Source: Archilochus colubris
Lineage: Eukaryota > Chordata > Aves > Apodiformes > Trochilidae
Direction: 5' to 3'
Assembly: GCA_023079485.1 (NCBI GenBank)
Contig: CM041090.1
Coordinates: 9,608,519-9,672,518 of the forward strand
Length of the DNA: 64,000 nucleotides
The notes beneath the pieces were generated by a model. It searched no databases, was not told the DNA's origin, and worked only from the letters and a program-made list of their open reading frames with translations. The translations under genes were made by a program, and so were the position numbers. Positions within the stretch are counted from its first letter, which is position 1. Each line of letters opens with the position of its first letter. Below, one piece after another: positions 34,721 to 48,800 of the stretch.

Positions 34721-37700
34721 CGGGCCCAGCTCGTGTGTGTGTGTTTTAAGGCGCTTTTTTTTTATTATTTTATTCACACTCGTGTAGGGAAGACCCGCGA
34801 GGGCCGTGCGTGCGGTAGGAGCGCCGGGAGGCCTCAGCTCTTGACTTCGGTAACAGCAGTTTTGTTGCTTTGCGTTCTTTTCCAGCCCTTCTGGGGCTGC
34901 TTTGTTGCAGAAACTCTTGGGGCAAGCTGAGGAAAGCGGTGTTTCCCGAGACCCGGCACCGCCTGTAAACACCCGATGTGTGCCTGGAATCGGTGCCTGA
35001 GGCTGCTGAGAGCGGTGGGACTGTGAAGGCTCTGGAGGAGACGTTCTGGCAGCGTTTGGCTGGGGTTTTACTCCTGGGAGGAAGGTCTTTGCAGGTATCT
35101 GCCTTCTCTGTGGCGGTTTGAAGTTGCTGTCTTGTCAAGCAAGACAGGTGTTTTTGGGCTGTCAGGCTTTGGTGGTGTGTTGCAGCCTGTTTCTGTGACA
35201 GCAGGACGTGCACATCACTGTGTTTCACAGTTGCCAGGAAGCCTCAGTGAGGCTTATATTGAAATTTTACATTTCTATTGGCTAATGAGGTGTCAGGGAG
35301 AGGCTGACATGTGGCTCTGCTTCTCCTTTTAATTCCTTACCCTAATCAATTTAATACATTAATTTGAGGCACTAATTGTGACACTGGATCCTCGTATTCT
35401 TCTTTGACCCAAACCTGATTATAGTGAAAGAATGTGAAGTTGTAGCCTTGAGGATGGGGAAAAAAGTTGACAGGGTTCAAAAATCAGTCGGAGTCAGATG
35501 ATTCTTTGCTTCTACACGTGCTTGCTGCTTTTTCTTGTCACTGTGTCTGGTTCGTGGCTGTTGTGATGCAAGTGTCTCCTGTGGGCTTTAGGCCTCTGCT
35601 GCTGCAGAAGAAAAATACATTGTAAATGCATATGAACTGGAATAAAATTAAAAAATCATTCAATTATATCAGTTAAGTACAGATTTTTGTAGTCTGGTGG
35701 CACCTGCAAAAAGCTTGGACAGGGTGGTAGTTTGCTCAAACAAGTCCTGTGCCCAGTTCTTATGTTATTTTATGCCTGTTGGGAGTAGTGACAGAGGTTG
35801 GTAACATATGCCTCAGAGGCTTAAATGCTGCTTCTGGAAAATATTGGAAGAGTTTTACAAACCTCAGTTTTTCTGTAAAGTAAATATCATCCTCTGATAC
35901 ATTGCTGCTGCATTAATTGCTAATTAGGCTCCCTTACTGTCCTAACTGGCATTCCTGCTTAGGCTTATGCTTGAGCTGAAGTTGGTTAATCTAAAGGAGT
36001 ATCTTGGCACTGTGTGTGGCTTTCTTGCCTTCTGTGATTTTGTGCTATCTTTTAGTCTGACTTAGACCTCTGATCCCAGCTGCATTTATAGAACTATTTC
36101 CATGTTGATGGGCTTTTCAGATGTTATCCATGGGAAGTCCAAAGCATAACAGAAAACTATTTATTGACACTCTTAGTGGAGACAGAGGATACAACAGCAG
36201 ATGATAATGCTTTTGCACAATAATCACATATTCTGGGTGGATGCAGGTGCTCAGGGTCCTTTGACAGCACATCTGATCCTTTACATGTATTCCTGAGACA
36301 ATATTCTCAACAGGTTGTGTATGCTGACTGGGTGGTCATCCCAGTTAGAAAGAATGTATTTAAAGTTTTTCTCCTGTTCTGCACGAAACTATTGCCTACC
36401 TTTATATTGCTATCTTGCAACTCTTGACATTGGAATGGCTTCCATATACATATGAAGGAAGGAGTGACTTGCAGACAGTGGTTCCTGGAACAGCATATAA
36501 CTTCTTTAGACAATGACTACAGAGTTGGCTTCTTGTCCCTGACAGTCCCCCAGGCAAATTAAGGGAGCTTCACAGGTCCACTGTATTTCTGAGTACCACT
36601 TTTAATAAGCAGAGACTTGAACAAGCATATGTCTATCTCTGTGTGAAAGAGGCTCATTACAGAAAGATCAGCAATGCCCTGTGCTTCTAACTGGGTATTT
36701 TTGTCTGTTAATCCAAGCATCATCCTCATTTGGGCTTTGAAGCCTGTGATGATAGGGCATGAAACACTTGGCTTCTAATGTGTGTGGCATTTACTCATGC
36801 AGATCAAAGAGGGACCCATCAACTCAAGTATGACTGCTGGAGCCCCCGTTGTGGCAGAAGGCTTCTATAAATAAACAGTAAGTAGGTGTGTGCTTATGCT
36901 AGGAGTGCACAAAAAAAGGAGCTGTCTGCAGAAGCTACAGTTTCTGCTGTGCAGTTGCAAGGGAACTGGGCCGAGGAGGAGTTTTTCTGCATTCTAAGCA
37001 TCAGTCAGAACCCCAGTGGTGTCCCAAGTGTTTTTAAGTCCAGTTCTGAAAGTAGTGAGGCACCTCAGCAGGGTTCTCCCTTCCTGCCCAGTAGCTGCCT
37101 TGCTAGTGGCCATGTTCCACAGATGTCCTTGAAAGCATTGGCAGAGAAACTGGGCATTTTCCCAGTGTGTTGGGAGAGGGTTTTATTGTTCAGAGTGTGC
37201 AGGGAAGTTTCCCTTGCTGTGCCATGTATGGGGTTTTTGTAGATGGAAGTTGTGATTCTGGGGCTCTTGAGCTGACAGCTGTCACTAAGGTCAGGCTTCT
37301 GATATGTCTGAAATTGAGCAACTAACTTGTGTTGCAGGTGTCTGTTGAAGGGGTCTCTGTTTTCTCAGTCCTGAAGTGCTGAAATGAATGGAGTCCCTGG
37401 AAACCTCTGAAAATCTACTTTGTTTCTGTGCACAAAACTCTGGAATCCAAATTATTTTAGTCCAGCTTTTGTACTAAATTAAGAGGCATGAAAAAGAATT
37501 TCATCAGGTTTTACGTGGTTGGTGATTTTAACTAAAGCCTTGATCTAAAAAAAAAACCAAACCCCAACAAGGAACAACCTTGGGTCTGCTGGGAGGAGTG
37601 ACAGAGGTCACATACAAAAGGACCTCTTCATGCTCTTGGAACATCACATCTAAACAACCTTGGTCAAAACAAGACCTCTGAAAATAGTGTAAATATTCCA

Positions 37701-38566
37701 AATGTAGGTCATAAATATTCTGTGGGGTAGTTCTTGTGTCTCTCCCACAAAATATCTCCCCACGCTTTCCAATTAAGTATCATAATGGCATAAAACAAAA
37801 CATTGGCTTCAGGGCAGTGGCTGTGCCAGCACAATGCTTAAACCTTGGACTGGTCTGAGGTTAAGGCAGCAGCTCACTTCCAAGCTTTGCATTTTCTTGC
37901 GTGTACAGCCTATCCATATGGCAGATAATTGGAGTTTTGAAAGTTCATATCCACTTTCCAACTTTGCAGTAAATCATAATTGAGTCCTGATGGGCTTTTA
38001 AAAGTGGAAGAACTCAAATATGTGCAAAATATTTCAACATACCAAGTGTGGGAGGGTGTTGAGTCTGTAACATTAGTGCTGATCAGTGATTCAATTAGTG
38101 TGAAAGGTTTTTGCAAACACTTTACTTGCTGCCTATGAGAAGTGGACTCATAGTTGCAGGCTCTGGGAAGAAGAGGTGAGGAGTAATGCTCACAGGTACT
38201 TTCAAGCCCAGTAGATGGAAGGTGGGATAGTTGCCTTCCTAGTGAATTCTTGCATGCATGGAGATAAAAGTCTTTTATATAAATACCACTCTTGGCTTTC
38301 AGCCCATGGGTCAGGGCAGTGAATGAAAAAGCATGACCTCTGCCAATAAGAGTGCAGCCAGAGAGTGAGGAAAGAACCAAAGCAGGGTGAAAGTGAGAGC
38401 AAGTGGAGTCAGGGAGTGTGCATCATCCAAATCTATGGGATGTGGTCTTGCATCCTGATGGGGATGCTAATGTTAGGATCCTGAGAAGATTGTGTGCTGA
38501 ACTGGGGAGCTTTGCCTGATACTGTGCCTCTGGTGGTTTTGGTGTTGATATTGGAGTATGTAAAAT
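34721..38566 (+). other. RPAP1 5' untranslated first intron (most of it)
   Basis: No coding exon is visible between the CpG island and 38.6 kb. The text is ordinary AT-rich sequence with no identified repeat. If the donor at 35094/35095 is the used one, the intron starts there and ends at the acceptor before the ATG exon (TTTTCAATAG, ending 39594). Confidence 0.5.
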
Positions 38567-39262
38567 GTTATCTTGGAGTAGGTGCCAGGCAGAAAGTGAC
38601 CTGGGAGTCGGGATTGACAAGAAGCTGAACATTAGCCAGCAGTGTGCCCAGGTAGCCAAGAAGGCCAATGGCATCCTGGGCTGGCTCAGGAACAGTGTGG
38701 CCAGCAGGTCTAGGGAAGTGATTCTGCCCCTGTACTCAGCCCTGGTGAGGCCACAGCTTGAGTCCTGTGTCCAGTTCTGGGCCCCTCAGCTCAGGAAGGA
38801 GATTGAGGTGCTGGAGCAGGTCCAGAGAAGAGCAAGGAGGCTGTGAAGGGATCCAGCACAGGTCCTGTGAGGAAGGGCTGAGGGAGCTGGGGGTGTTCAG
38901 CCTGGAGAAGAGGAGGCTCAGGGGAGACCTCATCACTCTCTACAACTCCCTGAAAGGAGGTTGGAGCCAGGGGGGGGTTGGTCTCTTTTCCCAGACAACT
39001 CTCAGCAAGACAAGAGGGCACGGTCTCAAGTTGTGCCAGGGGAGGTTTAGGTTGGATATTAGGAAAAAATTCTTTATGGAAAGGGTGGTCAGACATTGGA
39101 ATGGGCTGCCCAGGGAGGTGGTGGATTCTCTGTCCCTGGAGATATTTAAAAAGAGCCTGGATGTGGCACTCAGTGCCATGGTCTGGGAATCATGGTGGTA
39201 GTGGATCAAGGGTTGGACTTGATGATCTCAGAGATCCTTTCCAACCTGGCTGATTCTGTGGC
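38567..39262 (+). pseudogene. CR1 LINE 3' end, frameshifted, in RPAP1 first intron
   Basis: The frame opens with [14 protein letters not shown] and runs to QRRARRL. There a lost base (AGGCTGTGAAGG against AGGCTGGTGAAGG in the other copies) brings in a stop. The rest of the ORF2 C-terminus follows in another frame ([18 protein letters not shown] to [10 protein letters not shown]). The reverse transcriptase core is absent. The end lacks the octamer tail: it stops near CTGATTCTGTGG. It belongs to the same subfamily as the 4.1 and 55.3 kb copies and lies in the sense orientation of RPAP1. Confidence 0.92.
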
Positions 39263-39630
39263 TTTGCAAATCCAAGGCTGTGGTGTTGGCATTCTGGCAG
39301 TGATAGACTTGTTGGCTGGCTTTTTGCTGGGTGGGTGCCATTCTGCTCCCAGCTGGCTGGTAGACCAGGTGTTGGCTTGTCTAGTAGCATGTTGTTTGGC
39401 AATGAAGAACAAGGTAAACAGTTTGTCTGGGACTCTGGTACAACTAGTTATGTCCTGGGGTGATCCTCAAGTAGGGCAATTGTAGTATGCACAGGAATAG
39501 AAGACTGGGACAAAAATGAGTGGTTTTCCCTTGCTGTTCCTATGCTCTCTCCAGGAAATCCCAGTCTGGAACAGGTTTCTCATGTTTTCAATAGGTTCCA
39601 TGGTAATAGCATACAGAGCAAGCAGGCAGC

Positions 39631-39823
39631 ATGCTGTCGAGACCAAAGCCTGGGGAGTCTGAGGCAGACCTGCTGCACTTTCAAACCCAGTTCCTGGCAG
39701 CCAGAGCTTCACCTGCAGTGAAGATTGTGAAGAAAGCAGACAAGAGGAAGGGGGAGGAAGGGAGCAGAGATGCTGAGAAACACCCGCTACAGGACAACAG
39801 CAAGGATGTGGTCATGTTGGATG
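39631..39823 (+). CDS. RPAP1: RPAP1 coding exon 1 (start codon)
   Basis: The exon is preceded by TTTTCAATAG (acceptor ending 39594), so it probably begins at 39595 with 36 untranslated bases. The ATG at 39631 starts [18 protein letters not shown], the conserved N-terminus of vertebrate RPAP1, which fixes the start. It has 64 codons plus one base, ends VVMLD, and uses donor GATG|GTAATT. A Lys-rich stretch (VKKADKRKG) may serve nuclear import. Confidence 0.95.
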
Positions 39824-42800
39824 GTAATTTCCCATGTGGGGTTCTTTGAATTACTAAGTTTCTCTGTCCCTTTCAGTGTTCATTGCTTGTACTTTCACCT
39901 CCGTTTCAACCCAGTGCTGCTTTTGCCCTGCGTATGTGTCCTCCTTGTAACATTGTTCTTATGCTTGTTGGAATATGCATATGTCCGATGTTAGTAGAAC
40001 CACTTTGCCAACACTTTGCCTTTGTCTACATTTCTCAGCTGCCTGTGGTACCCTACCAGCCTCAGTGTAAGAGGTGTTTTCTGGAATTTGTACCCACTGG
40101 ATACTCACTGCTTATTTTGCCATCTGTCCAAACCTTATTTCAAGATCTTTTGAGATTTGCCTCTGCTAACAGCTCCAACATTCAGCCAGAAGCTCTGGCT
40201 TGATAAGCCTCCTTCCTGAGGTGTTTCTTTCCTCCATCAGTAGTAACTGTTATACTTATGTCATGTGCTTAACAGTCTCAGAAGCTCAAGGTGTCTTATT
40301 GAAAGCAACACCTTAAGTGTTACAGTGTTTGGTTCCAAATAAGGTAATATCCCAGTTTATAGGTAGTGAAAAGGAGGCTTTGACTTCCTCAAGATCATAC
40401 AAATTATGCTGTTAGAGTTGCAATGCAAACATGCTTTTCTGTGACTGAACACCACCTGCAAGCTCACAATTTTTTTCTGTACAATTTGCTTCTTAATACT
40501 TGCAGTCAGGTCTCAATACTCTTTCCTGCTTATGCAGCTCTTTGAAAAGACCTTGGTGCCAATACGTAAATAAATAATAAAATTCTTGAGCATGTTACTC
40601 TCCACTACCCAGTGGAAGCCAGAGATAGGGTATTCTTAATTGTCTTGTTGCTTCCTCATCTTTTTTGTTTCTGAGGAAAATTAGGTGCTGTTAGGGAGTC
40701 TCTGGTTTGGTACTATTGCACAAATATGTACAACTTTTCTGCTTTCTTTCCTTATTATTTTTGCTTTACAGATTTTCCTGATGTTCTCCCAGCTTTAACT
40801 CCAGCTCCTCCAAAAAAGTCCAAGGTCAAAAGTGCCTGTGTCCATTTTGAGGATGATAATCCAGAGGAAAGACTGGAGAGACATGATCAACACATTACAG
40901 CAGTCTTCAGCAAAATTATTGTATGTCTGTTTTTTTCTGTGATTGTCTTAGTTTTGGTTTTTTTTTTTAGTTCTGTAAACTGAGCATCGGGCAAGGGTAA
41001 AGGTTTCTGTTGCTGCTTTTTATTTCTGCACTGTAATGAAGCAGTTATAGAACTGTAGACAAGTATCCTGGAGCACCATGAAAGAAAAACCTCTTTGGGT
41101 CTATTTTCTGGGTCTATTTTGGGTCTATTTTCTGCAGTCAGTTAAATATGGTTTGAATCTGCTCTCCAGTCCAAACTGCCTACAGATCCTACAGCTTAGA
41201 TTCAGACATGTGCTATATTATGGATTTGGGTGAGTTTATGGCCTTTGCAAGGGAAATGTTCTCATTGCTCTGCAATGGCCCAGGTTTTCCTTTATCTGAT
41301 TCTTTGAGTTTGGCAGCCCAAACTTTTGGAAAGTAGCCTCATTTGGGCTCTAAATAAGCCCTAAGTACTCCGAGCCTGACAGCAATGTAGTAGAAAACTT
41401 GTGAGCTGCAGAGCTGAGAGATTTTTTAGTCTACTCTTAGATAAATGGTATAAACATGTCTGGCTGTTACAGTGGTTTCTACAGTTTGTTTGTTTTTTTT
41501 GCTTCAGGAACGAGACACCAGTGCAGCAGCAGTGACCATGCCAGTGCCCACTGGAGACCCATTTCCAAGGACATTTCATCGCTCGGAGATAAAAAGTGAG
41601 GTAAGATTTGGAGCAGCTGTTTTAGACTGTCTTCATTAACTATTAAAACTTCCTCCCAACAAAGCCTAATGCTTGGTGGATGGCAGAGCTCAAAATAAAT
41701 GACTTGGAATGATGGAGATAAGAAGCTGTGTATCTCCAGCACTACCACCTTAGCATTGGAGAGAATTCTCTTACCAAGTTGCCATGGGGCAGGTACTCCA
41801 TACCCTCCAGTTAAGTATTGCAGTCCTTTTGGTTAGGAAAAAAGGCAATCCCCTTCAGCTAACCTTAGTGAGGTGGGTCAAATTTGCACAGTATTAATAT
41901 AATGAATCCTGTTCTTCTTGTTTTCCTCTGAGGAACAAACTCCTAATTTGTCCACAAGGTTTGATTAAGTCTGTACTTCCTGAAATTGCACCTGATTCCT
42001 CATAGCATGATATTTGAGTGTGGTTTTGCAGCTTTTTGTGTTTTGATATAACTTTTTCTGAGGCTGTAAGACTGGAAGGTGTGGCTGCTCTCATCAGTCA
42101 TTGCTGTAGTAGCAAGAGCTGAGTCAATTGCTGGGAACTGGGATGTGATTGATAGCTGTGGTTGCATTGTGGTAGCTTATTTTGAAGGAGGGCTTTTTTT
42201 GAAAGGAAAGAATAATAGTTTTTAAACTACCAGTTCTGCTTACCTGATGCAGCAGTGCACAAAGTAGGTACCAAATGTTGAGACTGGCTTTTAAGCTTCC
42301 TCTCTGGACTGAGTGCAAGAGTTTTTTGTTTTTTTTTTTCAGTCTACTTTGGACTTCTGTGCATCCTGCTCAGAGCCATGCCCTTCCATTGCCTAGACAA
42401 GCAGTGCAGTTATTTATTCAGGATTAGTTTAGCACCACTTGCTCACTTCTTACTGCATAAATCTCTTCACCCTGCTGCTCTCTAATCACCTTATAAGATG
42501 CCTGTTCCAAGCATGTGGTGAGCACAGCACAGTACAGTACAGTACAGCTCCATTTATCCTTAGAAATGCAAAGTATTCAGCTATGCAAGGCTTCCAATCA
42601 GCAGGAAAGCTGGAACTGTTGTTTGGTGATATTTTAGGCCTACTTGCCTGGGTTGAATTCACTAATAATTAATCATCTTCCTTCTCTAGGTAGCAAAAAC
42701 ATTCATGTTTTTTTTCCTCTCTGTGCTGGCATTAAGCTATGTGTTAAAAAAAGAACAGTGCACACACAGAGAAGGGCAGGTGGGTGCTGGTGCCTCCTCT

Positions 42801-45800
42801 GTGTCACATCCCAAAGTCTGATCTGAGAATGCCTTTAGGAGCAGATCTGGATACATTTATTAGACACAGGTGTGTGGGTGAGTCTGGAGGGGAAAGTGGT
42901 TGACACACAGCTTCCCTGTTTGCAGGTGAAGGTGGGATCTGGAAGAAAAAGCATCTTTGCGCAAAAGATGGCAGCGAAAAGAGCTGCTGAAAAGCCTGCA
43001 ACAGCTCCCTCTGCTGCCGAGTGCCTGCAAAGGAGATCAGCTGCTCCTGGAGCCCTGGATCCTGAGGCATCACCAGGAGAGTCATCTCTTCCCAGCATCA
43101 AGGATGGTAGGTGGAGAAGGATCTGCTTATCCAGACTACCCTATTTTCATAGCCTTAGCACCCATAACATCAGTGCAGCTTTAAAATAGGATAACATTGT
43201 AGTCCTCAGTTTAGGAATCTCAAGGCTGTATGGAATGTTTGGTCTGATAAGGATCTGAAATGGTGTGAGACCCAAATTAACATCCTAAAAACTGGGTTAG
43301 CTTTCTGCTAATTTCCTCTTTGCTTCACACTGGGCCAAATTTATTTTTCAAGGTTCTTGCCCTCCTTTTTGTCTCTCTTTGTTATATGTAAAGTTCTTCT
43401 TGTTTCATCATTGATTTACAGTTTTAGGCAGAGGGTGGTTCTTGTGCCTGATGAATGTTTGAGACCACTGTGGTGCAAATTCCCACCTCTACGTAGAAGC
43501 TGAAAGTTCAGTCTTCTGTCACCAGATCTGCTGTGATGAGCCTGTGCTCCATGAGGAATGCTGTGAGGCAGATCTGATGAGTCAGTGCCACCTTCAGCAG
43601 TTACTTGTCTGACAGCAACATGACAAGGACAGATGAAACCAATTCAGCTGGTACCAGCATCTCCAGGCTTTTTTTTTTTTCCCTGATTTTTTGTTTGTTT
43701 GTTTGTTTGTTTTGGGCAGGCCTGCTTGCTTAGGACCACCACGTGTCTGGGTTTTCCCATCATACCCTCTTTTTCACATTGAAATAGAGGCCAGGTGTCA
43801 TTTGGGGTTTATTGCCATTTGGTTAAGGTTTCTGTCTGCCCTGACCCCTGTCAGGGAATTGGTCAGAGAACCCTTTGTTTGTGCACAAATCCACCATCCA
43901 GGTCAATATACTGTAGGTCCTGTTACAATTGTGCATGTGTGCTTCTGTCTGGAGACTCTCAAAGGAAAATACAGCTGTAATCCTCTGGAAGCATAGACTG
44001 CTTCTAAAATGTAGTAGCACAACAGGGGGATCAGAAAATGGCTTGGCCTCCTCAGCAAGATGGTTGCAGCAAGATGAGTAGAAGCAAGAGGAGAAGAAGG
44101 GGATCTCCATTTCTTGTAGTAACAGTGTTTGTACCTGGTAACCCTCAGCTCACTTGGTGAGGAGCTTCCTGAATCTTTTACCAGGTCACTCTGGTTTCTC
44201 AGCTCTTTTTGCTCAATATGCCAGGCAACTGCTGCAGAAATGATATCAAACCTTACTGATGTCATAATGAGTGTCATTACTGGTGCTTGAGCAGGGGTTT
44301 GATACTTTCAGGGTTGACTGGTTTAGAGTCATAGGGATATGCCAAGTCACTACATGGAGCATATGAACAAAACATAAGGAAAATCACTAAGTCAAGTCCT
44401 TGTATAGTAGGCTGCAGGACAGCTGGGTATCTCATTGTAACCAAAGGCACATGTTACATCCTGCTTCTTGAGGTAAATGAAATGAGCCTATAAAAAAGAT
44501 ATAGATGAGGTGATAAAGCAGAATTTAATTATTTTTTTTGGGGTGGAAAAGTGCCCCCCCTCCACTGGAACTTCTGATTAACTCTTAGAGGTGAATACAG
44601 GCCACTGTTCAAAGCAAATGTGCCTGTATTGAGAATGGATCCTGTATTACTCTGGAAACTGGGTTACATTTTAGTTTTAATTCTGTCTCACTCAGCATAT
44701 ATTTACGAGGTCGTGGTTCACCTGACATACAAGTGCAGGTCCAAGTTTTCTTGGGCAGAGAAAGAATATAGTAGTCACTATCAGGAAGGCCCTGACTCAT
44801 CAGGGAATTATTGTGAATTGTGAATTATGCTTCAGTTTAGCTTTTATTGCTGTTGCTTTGCTTTAAAGAAACAAAATTCCTATCCTCCCATCCCTTTTCC
44901 AACTCTTAAAGAAAGAAGGTGGAAATGCTGCTTTGGTGTGACATGGGAAGAAAGCCCAAATTTTTTTTTTTTTGTAAGCTAAACTGAACTTTCTTACTCC
45001 TATTTTAATTTGGCTACCAATCTAAAAAAAAATAAGAAATTATGCAAGCCTGATAATGACAAAATTCAGATATATTCATAATGTTGTAGACACTTAAGTC
45101 ACTAACTGCTCTCTCTGATGGATTTTGTAGCTAAAGCTGGAGACTTTTTGACCTCTTATCGGTCTTGTCTGATAACTGGAGAAGGTCTTGGAAACCAAAG
45201 GAGTGAGCAGGAAGCTGAAGCTATTCACAAGGAGAACTTGGAGAAGCTGCAATCCATGTCTGAGGAAGAGATCCTGCAGGAGCAGAAAAAGCTTTTGGCT
45301 CAGCTGGGTAAGTGCTTCCATGGTGAATTTTGGAGGCAAGAAAGTTTCCTGAATGTGTAGGTGACTTGAAGTGTTAGCAAATTCACAGCTCAAAGTTGGG
45401 AGTTTGGGATTCTTGCTCATATTATCCAATTATTGCATTGGATAATATATCTTATGAGTGAGAATTAAGTGTGAAGGAATTAAAGAGTGCTTATTCCTCA
45501 TGGAGAAGGGGCTCCCTCTCCAAAATACCAAAGATGTGGGCTGGAACTGTCAGTACCCTGAGAGAGGAGACATGTGGGCATGTGGGAGATTCAGTTTGAA
45601 TCTGTACTTGTTAGAGCAGAACAACTTACAACTAACCTTGAACTTCTTGAAAAAATGTTTTAATTTCCTGGCTTGAGTGCAGGGTTCTGGTCTCTGGTTT
45701 GGAGCCATGGCTGCAGTGGTGCTCTGGGAGTGCCTGACACTGACAGCTAAGGACAAGATAGGGGAGAACCCTGGGTGTGGTATCTTTGGTAAGATTTTGT

Positions 45801-48800
45801 GTGATCTAGGGCACTGTCAAACTTGCTGGCATTGGTTTAAATGATTTTTTTATGTTCTAGAAGAGCAGATGTACAGATGTAGGTGGCAGACAAGGGTTTT
45901 TGAAATTCTCATAATTTCAGATTCTCTAGCATCAAGTGAGGTGTGAATGGCATTTTAGTTGCATAAGTCTTTTGTGGGTGTACCTTAAAGATCATATTAA
46001 TAAACCTGACTTCATTGTAAGCAGCATGGGTATAACTGGAAGGGTATGAAAGGAACTATGCAAAACAGAATCTTTGGGCAGAACCTTCATTCAGAGAGCT
46101 GAGCTCTCCAAACAGCTGGAGGTGAAAAAAAAAATATCTGATTTTTCATGCACATATCATTATAAGCGCTGAGGTTAATAATAAAAAAAAAACAACACAA
46201 AAAAACTTGTTTATGCCCTTTCCTCCTGTTATTCATTTGCCATTTTTGCTCCCTGTCTCCACCTCTTGATCCTTTGGAATATTAGTGAATACTTAAGAGT
46301 TTTGAAAGGATAGGGTGTATTTAAAGTATTTTTGAACATTAAATGATTTTTCTAAACCAGTGTATTTGTTTATATGCCCATGATGTAAAAATGTAGATTT
46401 TTCAGTCTTTTGAGACCTTAGGGAAATTAAGAGTTGTAGTGGGACGAGCCTTTCTTGCTCCTAAGGCTTGACGAGCTGCTAGCTTCTCCATTGCCTCACA
46501 CCAGAGTGAGCTTCCTCTCTGTGGGTGTGTGTCCCACCTTTATTGGCCCCCTGGTAACAGGGGCCTGCCCTAACCAGGCACAGGTGGACTCACACCCACT
46601 CTTTGGCAACTCGAGGCACCTGGTTTATCTTGTTTCTCTACAAAGAGTAATTGTCATTCCCAGAATATATGTGGCTAGGGAATTATGCATGCTGATGCAA
46701 CTTCTAAACTAAATTGCCAGCTTACAGATGACCTTGAGAACTGGACAGGTGCAGAAATATGAATTAAAGAGACTTTTTCTCCATATTTAGGAGCATTAAT
46801 TATATGTGGATGTTTAATGCTGCCCAGTGTCTGAATTAACCTCTGAATTATGAAGCAGATGAAACTTCATCGTATCAACTGTGAGGGTGTGTAAGCAATT
46901 CCTTGCTGGGCAGTATCTTCAGGGTCTTATTTTTTAATCTATTCTGGTTTTGCTCCTGGAGACTCTGGGCAGGAGTGATCTTCCTTTCTGACGTATTGTG
47001 CACAGATTTACCTAATTAAGTGACTTGTTTGTCAGTATTAGTGTGACATGATGAAATAATGAATAATCTTTTCCGTGCTGTGTACAGTGAAGTGTTGGAA
47101 TGTGAGAGCTCTGCTTGCATTCATGAAAAAAATATGGGTGGTTTCATGAGACTGGGGTGATTACCTCTCCTTCTCCACTGGAGATTTAAAACTGTATCAT
47201 GAAGAGGGTGTGCAGCAATCAAAAGTGTGGGGTAGATCCCAGCATCCTCTTTGACCTGTTTTAGAGACATGGGAGTTGTTTCCTCTTTGGGATGACTTCT
47301 CTCAGGTACAGAGCATTTCTGAATTTCTTACCCTTTGTATGTTGGAGAATAAATAACCAAAGTAGGTGTTATATTCTGTTAACTTCATGTATCTCAGACA
47401 CTGATTATTATCTTTGGACCTTTTAGAGGCACAGTGGGAAGGCTCTTAGTGTTCACCTCTGGCATAAGCATCCCAGTGACCCTCTTCTAGATGGAGAATG
47501 TTCACAAAGGGTGTGAAATTCATCAGAAATATCTGATATCTGTAGCAGATCTGAAAGTAAAATAATGATCTTGTGACATTTTCCTATTTTAAGGTGTAGG
47601 AATGTTTATCTGTCCTCCCAATACACCTCTACCTCCCAAATGTCCCAAAGCATAAAGAGAATGGCCACCTCCATTTTCTGCATGTTGTCAGCCCATAATT
47701 GACTCTCAGGATGGAGAGTCAGTTCAGAAAAAACAAGATCTCCTTCTGCTAACACAGGAACTAGAACATGCACTGAAGATCTTGTGCAATTCAATAAAAA
47801 GCAGGTAAATCCTTTAGTGGTGTCTGTTTTTTGTATTCTTGTGGCACTCAGACTAATGCCACTGAGTGGTCCACAGACAGGGTGGGCAAAGCATCAGACC
47901 TGGGTTCCTTCTGTAAGTTGCAGACCAGAATTCTCACTACAGTCTTGATTGGATGTGCATTTTTAGTGGTAGTGAGGGAGAAGGAAGTGATTGTCTCTTT
48001 ATTTTTAAGTTGGGAGAATAACTAGAATTTTTGTTGTTGCTTTACCTTGAAAGATGTTCATCAGCTCTTTCTCTGGTGTCACCTCAACAGCCAGTTGTAC
48101 CCAGCTTATGTGCTGAAGAGGTCATAAAAACAAGTAAGTGCTTCAGTTTGCAAAGAAGTGACAGCTGGTAGAGAAGAAGAGGACATGAGGAATGGCACTG
48201 CAAAAGCAAAAACATAAATAGCAGGAGCTACGGGTGTATCAAGTATTTTGAGACTTTCTGTCACTTCTCTGTCTGTCTCTTTGTCAATACTTGCAGATTC
48301 CAATTTAGTTGCTTTCTTGAAGTCACGACGTGGTGGCAATGAAGGCCAGAAAAAGGAATTAAAAATAGAGCAGAACAGACTGGAGGAGTCTGAGGAATCT
48401 CTGCCTGTGGCTCAGCATGGTGTAGGATCATCTCTTTGCACAGAGGAGTTGGATATGGAAGAATCTGTAAGGAAAGAAGAAAATATGAAGGTAGAAATTA
48501 CAGGTAAGAAATAAAGTGCATGTTGTTAATGTTCTGAACATAAATGTACAGTTTGAATGATGCTTGCATGTTGCTATGTTGTTATCCAACTCAAATTTTT
48601 ATAATGATATTTAAAAAATACAGATATTTTTTGCTTCAAGGAAGAACATCTCTGCTATTTTTAGCCTGGTTCCTTAGGTAAGAAGGATGGTACTGTATGT
48701 AATTGAGCTGAGCTACTCAGTGGGAAGTTCTTCTTTGTTTTTAATTTTTTTCCAGAGTTCTCTGAAGGGAAAATGCATTTTAAAGAGTAGGCATCACTGC

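Noticed and set aside
43530..43610. Possible C/D-box snoRNA in an RPAP1 intron (TGATGA with CTGCTG/CAGCAG flanks)
   Set aside because: The box C-like TGATGA and a 6-base terminal stem are present, but there is no CTGA box D next to the 3' stem.
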